A DNA stretch of 62,116 nucleotides, taken from assembly GCA_965178525.1 (NCBI GenBank), contig CBCXVS010000006.1, forward strand, positions 1 to 62,116. Direction: 5' to 3'. The notes beneath the pieces are model-generated. The model was given only the letters and a program-made list of their open reading frames with translations, searched no databases and was not told the DNA's origin. Made by a program: the position numbers and the translations under genes. Below, piece by piece: positions 1-9,248 of the stretch (position 1 is its first letter; the number at the start of each line of letters is the position of its first letter). The DNA is from CBCXVS01 sp965178525. Its GTDB lineage: Bacteria > Tectomicrobia > Entotheonellia > Entotheonellales > Entotheonellaceae.

Positions 1-29
1 ACTGAGGACTGAGGACTGAGGACTGAGGA
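1..29 (+). repeat. Heptamer tandem repeat, left arm
   Basis: About four tandem units of the 7-mer ACTGAGG fill the first 29 bases and probably continue outside the window. The same 7-mer in reverse complement forms the other arm at 508-543, so the four-helix-bundle gene between them lies inside an inverted pair of simple sequence repeats. Confidence 0.85.
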
Positions 30-73
30 GGGGAAAGAAGGGAAGAGTAGGAGAGTAGGAGAGTAGGGGCGAG

Positions 74-463
74 TTAAGATGGGTATGGTTTGGATTTTCG
101 TTGGCGAGCAACTGAAGAACGTAAGCCGCCAATAATGCGAGCGACTTCTTCAGCATGAGCCATGAGGCAGGTGAAGGTGGCATGATCCAAATAGCCAACA
201 TCAAGAGCAACATACAATTGCGATCGGACTTCAGCACAAGATGCCTTGGCTGTAGACAAAAATTGATGGAACTCAGCTCTACCACCTCGCTCAAAGCCCT
301 CAGCAATGTTGGACATCACGGACACCGCTGCCCGTTGGATTTGTCCTGAAAGGCCAAAATCCTTCGCAAATGCCCCCATCTGTGTCACACGATAAATCTC
401 ACGCGTAAGTTCTCTCGCCTTCTGCCATGCAATGAGATCTTCAAATCGCTCAACTCGCCCCAA
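74..463 (-). CDS. Four-helix bundle protein (S23 / bAvd-like family)
   Basis: This 129-aa protein has the hallmark start of the 23S-rRNA intervening-sequence/four-helix-bundle family: a short lead, then FEDLIAWQKARELT, followed by LSGQIQRAAVSVMSNIAEGFERGG around residues 38-61 (written here only as family landmarks). Four amphipathic helices fill the chain, the usual family length. Members form pentameric barrels and some resemble the accessory protein of diversity-generating retroelements, but no enzymatic role is established. The gene sits between inverted ACTGAGG heptamer arms at 1-29 and 508-543, and no reverse transcriptase is nearby, so it looks like a stand-alone repeat-associated cassette rather than part of a retroelement. 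Family assignment is firm; function is unknown. Confidence 0.85.
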   Translation of the reverse strand: MGRVERFEDLIAWQKARELTREIYRVTQMGAFAKDFGLSGQIQRAAVSVMSNIAEGFERGGRAEFHQFLSTAKASCAEVRSQLYVALDVGYLDHATFTCLMAHAEEVARIIGGLRSSVARQRKSKPYPS

Positions 464-507
464 CCTTTCCTCCTCTCAACCTGAACTTCCTAACTCTTTT
501 TTCTTCA

Positions 508-543
508 CTCAGTCCTCAGTCCTCAGTCCTCAGTCCTCAGTCC
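508..543 (-). repeat. Heptamer tandem repeat, right arm
   Basis: About five tandem copies of CTCAGTC, the reverse complement of the arm at 1-29. The array ends directly at the stop codon (TAA, read from 546-544) of the cyclase gene, so the cassette boundary is at the 3' end of that gene. Confidence 0.85.
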
Positions 544-3018
544 TTACACAGCTGCCGCCAGCGCATGTTCGCCCAGAACCTCAAAAACCTGGACGCGCTC
601 ACTCACGTTCTTAAACCGTTGCAGTCCCAGCTCACGGCAGTCAAATTCCTCTGAGAGACGTGACGCCGTGGATTCCCCCACGTAAATCGCGCCATTGTTG
701 GCAAAGGTGCCGATGCGGGAGGCCAGATTGGTGACCGAGCCGGAGGCCGTGAAGGTCCAGCGGGTGCCGGACGCGCCTTCGAATTTGGTGGAGCCAACCG
801 CTGCCGTGCCCGAGTTGATACCCATGTTGACAGTGACGGGCGTATAAGTCTTCTGTAGCTCCGTATTGATGCGCTCCGTCTTGTCCCGGATGGCCAGGGC
901 TGTGTGCACGGCGGCGCAGGCATGAGCCTGCGGGTCGTCGGCTTGGAAGATGATCATGAGGCCATCGCCAGCCGTTTCGTTGATGTCGCCTTGATTGGCA
1001 TAAATGTCATCCAGAAAGCTAGAGAAGTAGCGCTCCACCAGGTAGTTGACCTTCTCCTGGTCCAGCGCCTGGCTCATGCTCGTGTAGCCGGCGATATCGA
1101 GGAAGAGGACGGTGACATCCTGCTCGATCTTGTCCAGCTCCGGGGCGGTGGGATCGCGCTCGATAATGCGCCGCACCGAGGCCGGGACGAATTTGTCGAG
1201 GTGGGTCTTGATATTTTCGAGCAATTCCACCTTCCGCAGGGCGCTGCGCAGCTCGGCATTGGCCGCTTCCAGGGAGCGGTAGGAGCGGGCATTGGCAATG
1301 GCAATGGCGCTCTGATGCGTCAGGGTGCGGAGCAAATCGAGATCCTCTTCCGTGAAAATGGCGCCGGAACGTTTTGCCCCCAGGGTGAGCAGGCCGATGA
1401 GGTCGTCTTTGAAACGGATCGGCAGGGCCAGACTGATGCCGAAGCGTTCGAACGCCTCCGAGGCTTCCGGGACCCGCTGGGCCAGCGTTGGATCCGCTTC
1501 CAGATCGTAGCGCGACAGACCGTGGGGCCGCTGCGCAATCAGTTCGATCACCGGATGGTCGCGCTGTGGTCGTACTTTGGCGAGCCGGTCGGTGGACCAA
1601 CCGGCAATGGCCTGGGGCGGATAGGTGGCATGGCCGTCTTCTAGAAAGAGCGCAACGTTGGACACGTTCAGCGCATGCGTGACCGTGTGGACGATGCGGT
1701 TGGCAATTTCATCGAGGTCGAGCAGAGAGGTGAGATCGCGGCTCAGCTCCTCGATGGTCTGGCGAAAATCGTACCGCGTGCGGAAAAAGATGCGGTCTAA
1801 GCCATGCTGCACCCGCTCCCGCAAGGGATTGATGACGAAGAGGACAGCCAGGCCGAAGAGCACCGGAAAGCCGCGCCACTGGGCCAGCGGGAGATCGAGC
1901 AGCACTTTGTTGGAGAGCCAGATAACCACGAGGTATGACGCGATCACGACGCCGGTCAGGACGCAGTAGGTCAGGGTGCGGCGAACGATCATACCGACGT
2001 CGAACAGATTGTAGCGCAAAATCGCATAGGTGATGGACAGCGGCAAAAAGAGCGTCATGAGCCAGCCGCATTCGAGCGGCAGATTGAGATGGAACAACAG
2101 CGCCGCGCTTTCGCCGAGGACCGGGACAATGAAGCCGACGGCGAAGCCGCAAAATACCGTAATGGCCCGCCAGCGCGCCACCGGACTTGAGGCGCGACAT
2201 GCCGTGTGGATCAGACTGACTAACAAACAGAGCAGCGCCGTGATCCAGTATATGGTGTGAACGTAGGTCAACTGCTCGCCAAGACGGTAGCGGGCGTAAA
2301 AATCCCAGCAACAAGTCGCGCTGAACCAATTGAAGACCCAGAAGAACAGCGATGGCAGATAGAGCACAACCTGCACCCACGGGTGTCGGCGTACGATGGG
2401 GTATTCGCCCGGGAAGACCAGGGCTAGGTGTAGGAGGAAGGCTGACGTCAGGTACCAGCAGAGCAGGAAAAACTGGGTAAAGACGTGCGTCGATTGAAAG
2501 TCAAAGAACGTCATGAAGAGGCCGAACCAGGCGAGACAAAATCCCAGAAAGATCCAACTGCGGCGGGTGTTGGGCCGCAGCAGAAAGACGAGGGCGCCGA
2601 GGCCAAGCTGTCCGATGGCCACGAGCCATAAAATGCCGTATTCCTTGGCCAGGCGATGCCAGGTCGTCCGCTGCACGGGTAGACTGACGGAGAGCGGTGT
2701 GGTTCCCCGCAGAATATGGTAGGTGAGGGGCGTGCCCGGCAGTGTGTTGCGGATGATCTGGCGGAGTTTCGCTCCCTTGTCTTTCGCTGAGGCAAACGTG
2801 TGGTCATTGACGCCGATAATGTGGTCGAAGAAGACGAGGCCGGTGTCGTTGGCCTTCATGACGCCGCCGAATTGATTGAAGGCAAAGCCGGCCGAGGGCT
2901 TGCCCACTTCGTGCACCGCCATTTTGGTGCTGACAATCGTCAGGACAACGCAGACGGCCATCAACATCCAGAAGAGCACCATCGCCTGTGTCGGTTTGCG
3001 CAAGATGGAAGCCGCCAT
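544..3018 (-). CDS. Membrane-bound GAF-domain adenylate/guanylate cyclase
   Basis: An 824-aa class III nucleotidyl cyclase. In order: one N-terminal membrane helix (about 12-32), a PDZ-like periplasmic segment (about 40-120), a multi-pass membrane region (about 130-400), a GAF domain (about 430-590), a short linker helix, and the catalytic domain from about 635. Metal-binding Asp641 (in LFLDIAG) and Asp685 (in AGDGLMI) are present, as is the transition-state pair Asn764/Arg768 in TNLASR. The position that is Asp in mammalian adenylate cyclases appears to be Thr, as in class IIIb enzymes; that detail is inference. The protein would turn a membrane or periplasmic signal into cAMP (or cGMP). It appears monocistronic, and its stop codon abuts the heptamer repeat. 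Confidence 0.88.
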   Translation of the reverse strand: MAASILRKPTQAMVLFWMLMAVCVVLTIVSTKMAVHEVGKPSAGFAFNQFGGVMKANDTGLVFFDHIIGVNDHTFASAKDKGAKLRQIIRNTLPGTPLTYHILRGTTPLSVSLPVQRTTWHRLAKEYGILWLVAIGQLGLGALVFLLRPNTRRSWIFLGFCLAWFGLFMTFFDFQSTHVFTQFFLLCWYLTSAFLLHLALVFPGEYPIVRRHPWVQVVLYLPSLFFWVFNWFSATCCWDFYARYRLGEQLTYVHTIYWITALLCLLVSLIHTACRASSPVARWRAITVFCGFAVGFIVPVLGESAALLFHLNLPLECGWLMTLFLPLSITYAILRYNLFDVGMIVRRTLTYCVLTGVVIASYLVVIWLSNKVLLDLPLAQWRGFPVLFGLAVLFVINPLRERVQHGLDRIFFRTRYDFRQTIEELSRDLTSLLDLDEIANRIVHTVTHALNVSNVALFLEDGHATYPPQAIAGWSTDRLAKVRPQRDHPVIELIAQRPHGLSRYDLEADPTLAQRVPEASEAFERFGISLALPIRFKDDLIGLLTLGAKRSGAIFTEEDLDLLRTLTHQSAIAIANARSYRSLEAANAELRSALRKVELLENIKTHLDKFVPASVRRIIERDPTAPELDKIEQDVTVLFLDIAGYTSMSQALDQEKVNYLVERYFSSFLDDIYANQGDINETAGDGLMIIFQADDPQAHACAAVHTALAIRDKTERINTELQKTYTPVTVNMGINSGTAAVGSTKFEGASGTRWTFTASGSVTNLASRIGTFANNGAIYVGESTASRLSEEFDCRELGLQRFKNVSERVQVFEVLGEHALAAAV

Positions 3019-3112
3019 GAGACTGCCTTTCTGTCAAGCGTTATGGGTACTTTTATTAAAGAACACATTGTCGCATGTGGGCTATTCCCCTACCATTGCT
3101 ATGGCTGCCTCA

Positions 3113-3267
3113 GAAGCTGTTGTAAAGTTCGGACGAGGCAGAATGTCCCCTAAAAACGGCCATCATCGAATCGCGCTCACACCCTGACTTTCCCTGAGGT
3201 TCGGAACCCCGAGTTGTTCGCTCAAACCGCTCAAAATCGGCAGTCAGGGGGATTTTACAACAGCTTC
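3113..3267. mobile_element. Putative 155-bp inverted-repeat (MITE-like) element
   Basis: A perfect 14-bp inverted repeat, GAAGCTGTTGTAAA at 3113-3126 and its reverse complement at 3254-3267, bounds 155 bp without a convincing ORF. Immediately to its right an open frame resumes in mid-protein, as if the element or a parent insertion had truncated a gene. No target duplication was confirmed and no transposase is present. Confidence 0.4.
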
Positions 3268-3274
3268 TCATGGG

Positions 3275-3418
3275 TTGCACCTGCTGTCCGGCGACGATGC
3301 GGTGCGTGCCGCTCTTCACAATGCGTTCACCCGCTTGCAGGAGGCCCCGCACAAAGACACGGCTGTTCTCCGTGTGCAGCACCTCAACCGTGCGGCGAAG
3401 AGGTTGGGGAGGTGGTAG
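3275..3418 (+). pseudogene. C-terminal gene remnant next to the inverted-repeat element
   Basis: Reading forward from 3275, 47 sense codons run to a TAG at 3416-3418. The peptide is helical and charged (for example HLLSGDDAVRAALHN and VLRVQHLNRAAKRLG) and looks like real coding sequence. There is no plausible start: it begins just after the terminal repeat at 3267. I read it as the surviving 3' end of a disrupted gene, family not recognised. The rest of the 3019-3590 gap shows nothing else convincing. Confidence 0.3.
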
Positions 3419-3590
3419 ACAAAGCCCAGGAGGAGCAGCGTGAGCAGTGGGATATTGTTAGTCAAAACTCGACGTTTCGCCAATTTGATGTCAAAAATAC
3501 GCAGCCTTGATATATGTGAGGTAACATGCAACAAGTTGGGAACGACTACGTTATCAAACCACTCTCGCTGAAAAAACGAAAGGGAATGAC

Positions 3591-4037
3591 ATGGATACTG
3601 AATCGGGTAGGATTTGGATCATTGCCTCAAGTCTGGTGCTCCCAGCAGCCTACTTCATATTCTTTATGATTGCTCCTGAGTTTGGCTATCCGCTGACTGA
3701 GGAGCAGGCCGTACGACTGCGTGAAATTGTGATACCGGTGTTTGCTGGGTATCTTGGTAGTGCCGCATACTTCCTCTTTAGCGCAGGCTGCCACGCTGTG
3801 GTACCGGACGAGAAAAGGCCAAATCGGCTCCTTCGCCTTCTTGTCTGGGGTCCTATCATGGTCTTTTGCTGCTTAAGTGTGGTTACCATTATCGTTTTTG
3901 CGGCATCCCACCGGCCGTCTGCACCATTGGGTGCTGGCAAGGATGTTGCGTGGCTCGCGAACAATCTCAAATATATACTTGGCTTGTTCGCCGTCTCAAC
4001 AAATACTATGGTAGCGTACCTCTTTTCTTCGGAATGA
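3591..4037 (+). CDS. Hypothetical four-helix membrane protein
   Basis: A 148-aa protein with four predicted transmembrane segments (about 8-28, 46-66, 82-104 and 126-145) and few charged residues between them. The ATG follows a purine-rich stretch (AAAGGGAATGAC), a usable ribosome-binding site. No catalytic motif or known family was recognised. It stands alone on the plus strand, downstream of the inverted-repeat element and converging on the secreted-protein operon. Coding status is supported by length, membrane pattern and ribosome-binding site only. Confidence 0.55.
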   Translation: MDTESGRIWIIASSLVLPAAYFIFFMIAPEFGYPLTEEQAVRLREIVIPVFAGYLGSAAYFLFSAGCHAVVPDEKRPNRLLRLLVWGPIMVFCCLSVVTIIVFAASHRPSAPLGAGKDVAWLANNLKYILGLFAVSTNTMVAYLFSSE

Positions 4038-4157
4038 AGGGGTTAGAAGTTGGATGGTAAAACACGGTCCTAAGTAAGCGGATAGCCATTGTCGTATCAT
4101 TCGCATGACGTGTCAGAACGAAATTCATTAAGCAGTTGCCAGTTGGCAGAGAAGCCA

Positions 4158-5318
4158 TCACACACTGTGCTCAGTACATCTGACCTTAAAGTCGCCCTCC
4201 AATGTTGGAGATATACATAGCGATTGCAGATATGTTTTCAATTTCTTGCGTATTAAGTCCCGATAAATATTGTGTTGTGGCGCGTTGGCGCTAGGATATT
4301 TTTGACACTTGATATTCTGTTCAATCGCGTGCAGCTCCGTTTGAACTCTGACTCGAAACTCAGGAGAATTTTCTGCTCTTGCTACAATAATGTCAATTTC
4401 AATACAATAATACCAGTTTTTATTAAACTTCTTATATAAGATAATAGAGTAACGACATTCAGCATATGCACGTAGATAAGCCATTCCAATAATTTCGACT
4501 GTAAGCTTTAAAGGAGATGACTGTAAATCTTTTGTGAGTCCATCCAAGATTTCCCCTTCTGTCAGATCTTTATTAATGATCGTGAATGTGTCTTTTGGGC
4601 TATTTGCTCGACGTCGAGATGTATACTTATAGCCAATAACCGCGTATACCCACGTCTCCTTTTCCTTCTCCTGTGCAAAAATGGCTACAGGTTGACAATT
4701 TTCAGGGTGGCCTATGATGTCTGGCGCTTTCAACACATCGCAGACCGCTAGTCGGTCATCTCGCGTTTCGTTGCGAAAACGAATGATGACTTTGCACGCT
4801 GTATCAAGGCAGTCAAAGGGGGTGCCGGCTGCAGCCAAACGCGTCCAGTGGGTTACGATTTCAGCACCACCACGCGTTTCCCGCATCGGGATCCAAGCAA
4901 AATACGGCCCCATCATTGCGCGCGGCGATACTTGGTGCGGGAGCGCGAGCGGGAAGGGGGGAAGATAATGGAATTTATGCAATTCGCTTATACAGCTATA
5001 ATCTTGCGTTCTGCGAAATGCACATTCGCCTTTTTGCACCTCTTGCTTCTGCAGCGCCAGCATGTTGAGCCGCTGGATCGTACGGCGCATGGTGGCGTAT
5101 GCGGTTGCAGCCATAGCGGAGGTAACACGGCTTTGTTCCTGCAATGCCAATTGGAATCCCCGCTCCATGAGCACACGAGACGGGTGTTGTGGAATTGCCC
5201 TCAAACGATCTGCTTGAGCCACACCAAATCCTATGATCCATACCGCAAGAAGCAGGCAACAGCAGGCAAAACGGGTTAGCATCATAAACTTTACTCGCCA
5301 AGCACCACTTTGGCTCAT
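4158..5318 (-). CDS. Secreted hypothetical protein, last gene of CHAT operon
   Basis: 386 aa with an N-terminal signal peptide: after a short lead (the real start may be Met12 or Met13) comes LTRFACCCLLLAVWIIGFGVAQA, with a likely cleavage after AQA. The mature part has several cysteines and no recognised enzyme motif. Its start lies 6 bp after the stop of the two-partner-secretion/CHAT gene, so the two are almost certainly cotranscribed. GC is lower than in the neighbouring operons. A role as partner, substrate or inhibitor of the CHAT protease is possible but pure inference. Confidence 0.65.
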   Translation of the reverse strand: MSQSGAWRVKFMMLTRFACCCLLLAVWIIGFGVAQADRLRAIPQHPSRVLMERGFQLALQEQSRVTSAMAATAYATMRRTIQRLNMLALQKQEVQKGECAFRRTQDYSCISELHKFHYLPPFPLALPHQVSPRAMMGPYFAWIPMRETRGGAEIVTHWTRLAAAGTPFDCLDTACKVIIRFRNETRDDRLAVCDVLKAPDIIGHPENCQPVAIFAQEKEKETWVYAVIGYKYTSRRRANSPKDTFTIINKDLTEGEILDGLTKDLQSSPLKLTVEIIGMAYLRAYAECRYSIILYKKFNKNWYYCIEIDIIVARAENSPEFRVRVQTELHAIEQNIKCQKYPSANAPQHNIYRDLIRKKLKTYLQSLCISPTLEGDFKVRCTEHSV

Positions 5319-5324
5319 GTGACG

Positions 5325-8300
5325 TTAGCCTGCGTTTAGACTGAACCAGTTATTAATCACCAGAAAAGGCGCCCAAAAATACGGGTGCTCATAACTGGTC
5401 TCGCGTATCAGCTTCAACTGGGCCTGCCGCAGGGCGTGAGCCCTAGAGACAGAAGCATCTTGCAATTGCCGATAAAACTCGGCCATGAGGAATGGCGTCG
5501 CTTCATCCTGGATGCTCCATAGGGTGGCCAGAGCGCTTTTCGCCCCTGTTCGAATAGCCATCCCCGCCAGCCCCAAAACCGCACGATGATCCCCAACGGC
5601 CGTCTCACATGCGCTTAAGGTCAACAACTCGAGTGGCTGACCGCGAAAGCGCAACGGCCGCAGCATCTGTTCCACACGATCGATGGTTAAGTTCTCATCC
5701 GCAGTCGAGATAAACGATGCCCCACGGTCTTCGGCAAATCGTCCATGCGATGCGATATGGACAATACCAAATCGTCCACGCCCAAGTTCCCGTTCGAATT
5801 TGGCAAGGCAGAAGTCCCGATTCAACAGCATTTTACCTCGGTGGATCGTCTGCAGCGTGCGTAGCTCCTGCGGCACAAGCGGCAAGCTTGGCCATTGTGG
5901 TGTCGGTGCCGATAAACCCACGGCGAGCGACCGGAGTTTGCCTCTCGGCTGCTCCGGCACGGGATCGATCAGAATCAGGCTCGGGGTGATCGCGACCGCG
6001 TAATGTTTGATCAGAAACTGTGCGCCATCGTGCAAAACGGCCATCGGAATCGTGAACAAGAGCCCATCCGGAACGAAGACCAACGTGTCAATGGCGGCGC
6101 GTCGTAAGGCTGGCATGACGGGGCGAACCAACCAGTCGTAGAGCTGTTGGGCGTGTGGAAGATAAGTCGCCGGAAGTGCCGGGAAAATAGAACGCGCTAC
6201 GTCCTGGCGCAGCTCGCTGTTCTCGAGGTGATGGCGCAGGGCGCGGATCTCGTCTTCGAGGCGCTGCGCGCCAACTGGCGTCACAAATTGCTCCAACTTC
6301 GACCGCCCTGGCCCAACTGGCAGACTCACGAGCAGCTCCGTACGACCCGGCAGCAGTATCGGGTACACCACGGCGATCTTCTCGGAGACGGTGTGGAGAT
6401 AGTCGAGCGGCGATACGTCAGGACGAGCGGCATCCACGCAGCTATCGGCAAAATAATCTCGCAGCTCGGCATCCTTGAATTGTTCGAGAACGGCGCGTGC
6501 TTGCTGCAGATATACTTCGTACTGGTCCCGGTTCCGTTCCTTTTGGGAAGCTGCGCGTCGGAGCAAGAGGTCGATGAACTCTTCGTACAGCAACCCGACC
6601 CCGGAGCGGAATGAGACAGGCGTGCCGCCATCCTGGCGCAGCAATCCGAGGCGTATCGGTTGCACCGTCTCAATCGCCCGCTCATAGGCCGCGATGGCCG
6701 CGTTGAGGTTGCCTAAGGCGCGCAGCAGACGTCCGGTTTGCCACTGCCACCGGTATAAAGATTCTGGCGCGTGTCCGTTTTGCGCGTCAAACACGGCCCG
6801 GCGCGTCACCTGCAGAGCGGCCCGATACTGCTGCTCGGCTTCGTAGAGCGTGCCGAGGTATCCCCAGGCGTACGAGGCCGCCCGTGGCGAATCACTCGCC
6901 TGCGCGAGGTCACCGGCCTCTTGCAGGAGAGTTGCCACCTGCCGGGCAAGCTGCGCCTGGGTGTTGTCAGACAGGCGTGGCCGTAATTCGTGGTAGGCCC
7001 AAGCGATATCAATCAGGAAATAGGCCTTATCCGGTGCGGGAGGTAAGCCGCGTGCGTGCTGCCGGGCCTGCTGCAGCCATGCCTTTGCTTCATGATATTG
7101 CCCGGCCCGTAGGGTGCTCTCATAGTGGCGCAGGTCCTGATAGGCGGCTGACTCGACGCCGAGCTTCTCTGCCCAATAAGGCGCGTTGGACACGATATTC
7201 CCGGGTTCGATGGGCCTATCCTCACGCCCGGCCAATATAAAACGGCTCGGTTGTCCCTGCCGAAAGCGCTGCGCGCAACTTTGATACTGCAAGGTTGCGC
7301 CCAACATTGAGGGCGGTTCGGGGGGCGTCACGACATACGGGTTGGTCAGGGCTTCGATCTCGACGATGCGATTAATCCGTCCTGAGGCATCTAAACGGCT
7401 CATCCCATCTTGCACAAATCCGCCAGCCTCGATCCGAATATTGCCTCCTCTCCCTTCAGGGGCATCGGCGCTGATCTCGCTACCTTGTAAAAGGACGAGG
7501 TCGGATTTGATAGTGATGTTGCCCCCAACCGCATCCGTCCCTTCAACCCTGGCGGTGATGGCGCTATCCTGCAGCCGGACTAACGACCCGGCCGTGATCT
7601 CGACCGTGCCGCCATCGGCCTGGCTGGCTTGCGTCGTCACCGTACTGTTCTGGCTCCGGAATGTATCCTCAGCTCGGATGGTCAGGGTTCCGGCATTGCC
7701 CGTTCCTTCGCTCTGCGCAGAGATGAGAGCGCCATCGCTGAGGAGGATGTTGCGGGCGTGGAGTTCGATATTGCCACCTGCGCCATCGCCAAGAGCTGTA
7801 CTGACCAGTCCACTCGCCAGACCCGATACATCTCCGCTCCCGGCAATGGCGACATCTCCCGTCGCGGTGATTACTACAGTTCCGCCCTGCCCAGTGCCCT
7901 CGGAGGTAGTGGCGATCATTCCACCATCCCGGATGGTCAATGTTCCAACATGCATCACAATGTTGCCGCCGAGACTCATACCACCAGATACAGCACTGAA
8001 AATACCACTCTGATTCAAACCCGTGCTGTCCTCGCCCGTGATGGTAACAGCGTCCGTTGCGGTGATCATCACCATCCCCGCCCGTCCACCACTAACGGTA
8101 GTGGAGGTAGAGAGCTGTCCTCCATCCTTGAGGCTCAACTGCTGCACCTCCACCGTGATGTTTGTTGCACGTCCTTGCGAGGATGCACTGGCCGAGATGA
8201 GAGATCCCTCCAGGCGCAAGCTGCGAGCCGTTATCCGGACCGTCGCGTCTCCTGCTCCCAAAGTGTTCGCCTGGATCCTTGCTCTATCAGTGAGGACGAT

Positions 8301-9224
8301 ATCCTCCCTGATATGAATATCAATATGCGCCTCAGCGCTCTCTTCGTTCCCAAACATCCTCGTCGCCCTAATAAACGAGTTGTGGACGACTAAGCGGCCG
8401 CCTCGGATAATCACCGCTCCACCACTCGCACCACTTGCATTGATGAGGGTACGCTGTGTGATGACTATCTCACCCAGGCGGTCAACAGTGTCCGCATTGA
8501 ACTGTGCCAGATTGACGGGGACCTCTCCTGTCGATACGACACTGGCAAGGTGAACCTGGCCACTCCGGGCCACGAGTCTGCCTCCCATCATCTGCACGTC
8601 TCCGCCCACGATGGACAGTGTGTTATGGTCTAGAACTGTGAGAACACTACCCTCGATGGTAATCCTTGGCGGATTGTCGCCATGGTCACGCAAAAACCCA
8701 AACGCCTGCGGAGAGGCGACGGTCAGCAGCGGCTCGGGCTGGGCGACCGCGTGAAACGCGTACCCATCCGCGAAGCGAAGCGTATCTGCCGTACTCACAT
8801 AGAAAGAGCCTTTCACCTCAAGGCTGGCGTGAGGGCCAAACATCACCCCATGCGGATTGAGCAGAAACAGATTGGCTCCGTTGATGGTGGAGCGCACCGT
8901 CCCATCGATCTCCGATCCCATCTGCCCTGTGACCCGGCTTACGATGTTCTCTATTCCGCTCGGGCCGTGAAAACTCGCGATTTCGTTCGTCCCGACACTA
9001 AAGCGGTCGAAACTATGGAACTGATTAGGCCCGCGAATTGTCCCTTCCTCAATGTGATGAATATTGCCGTCTGGCGTCACCGTGGTGCCTAGCGTGGAAT
9101 CAGGCGCAATGTCCGTCATCACTTGCGCCTGGGTAACAGCCGACAGAAGGCTAAGCAGGATGCAGCCGCTGAGGCGTGCAACAGGCATGGAACGAGAAAG
9201 CCAGCGTGTGAGATGGTGTGGCAT
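5325..9224 (-). CDS. Two-partner-secretion haemagglutinin domain fused to CHAT protease
   Basis: 1299 aa. A signal peptide ends near VTQA (about residue 33), followed by a filamentous-haemagglutinin N-terminal (TPS) domain (about 35-155) with the landmark NGANLFLLNPHGVMFG. Beta-helix-like repeats run to about 620, then a TPR-like helical region (about 700-960), and a C-terminal CHAT domain (about 1000-1299). The caspase-type dyad is visible: His1160 in ASHGRF and Cys1206 in LSACETA. TPS domains normally guide secretion through a TpsB porin, but none is encoded in this window. CHAT proteases are caspase-like. This fusion is known in cyanobacteria and some other large genomes. The start has a good ribosome-binding site (GAGGA) and lies 24 bp after the fibro-slime/RTX gene. 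Confidence 0.9.
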   Translation of the reverse strand: MPHHLTRWLSRSMPVARLSGCILLSLLSAVTQAQVMTDIAPDSTLGTTVTPDGNIHHIEEGTIRGPNQFHSFDRFSVGTNEIASFHGPSGIENIVSRVTGQMGSEIDGTVRSTINGANLFLLNPHGVMFGPHASLEVKGSFYVSTADTLRFADGYAFHAVAQPEPLLTVASPQAFGFLRDHGDNPPRITIEGSVLTVLDHNTLSIVGGDVQMMGGRLVARSGQVHLASVVSTGEVPVNLAQFNADTVDRLGEIVITQRTLINASGASGGAVIIRGGRLVVHNSFIRATRMFGNEESAEAHIDIHIREDIVLTDRARIQANTLGAGDATVRITARSLRLEGSLISASASSQGRATNITVEVQQLSLKDGGQLSTSTTVSGGRAGMVMITATDAVTITGEDSTGLNQSGIFSAVSGGMSLGGNIVMHVGTLTIRDGGMIATTSEGTGQGGTVVITATGDVAIAGSGDVSGLASGLVSTALGDGAGGNIELHARNILLSDGALISAQSEGTGNAGTLTIRAEDTFRSQNSTVTTQASQADGGTVEITAGSLVRLQDSAITARVEGTDAVGGNITIKSDLVLLQGSEISADAPEGRGGNIRIEAGGFVQDGMSRLDASGRINRIVEIEALTNPYVVTPPEPPSMLGATLQYQSCAQRFRQGQPSRFILAGREDRPIEPGNIVSNAPYWAEKLGVESAAYQDLRHYESTLRAGQYHEAKAWLQQARQHARGLPPAPDKAYFLIDIAWAYHELRPRLSDNTQAQLARQVATLLQEAGDLAQASDSPRAASYAWGYLGTLYEAEQQYRAALQVTRRAVFDAQNGHAPESLYRWQWQTGRLLRALGNLNAAIAAYERAIETVQPIRLGLLRQDGGTPVSFRSGVGLLYEEFIDLLLRRAASQKERNRDQYEVYLQQARAVLEQFKDAELRDYFADSCVDAARPDVSPLDYLHTVSEKIAVVYPILLPGRTELLVSLPVGPGRSKLEQFVTPVGAQRLEDEIRALRHHLENSELRQDVARSIFPALPATYLPHAQQLYDWLVRPVMPALRRAAIDTLVFVPDGLLFTIPMAVLHDGAQFLIKHYAVAITPSLILIDPVPEQPRGKLRSLAVGLSAPTPQWPSLPLVPQELRTLQTIHRGKMLLNRDFCLAKFERELGRGRFGIVHIASHGRFAEDRGASFISTADENLTIDRVEQMLRPLRFRGQPLELLTLSACETAVGDHRAVLGLAGMAIRTGAKSALATLWSIQDEATPFLMAEFYRQLQDASVSRAHALRQAQLKLIRETSYEHPYFWAPFLVINNWFSLNAG

Positions 9225-9248
9225 CAGACATCCTCAGATGATCTATTA

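Noticed and set aside
74..463. Diversity-generating retroelement
   Set aside because: The protein family can resemble the Avd accessory protein, but no reverse transcriptase, template repeat or variable target gene is in the window.
1..543. Possible CRISPR array in the heptamer repeats
   Set aside because: Units are 7 bp in direct tandem with no spacers; this is a simple sequence repeat.
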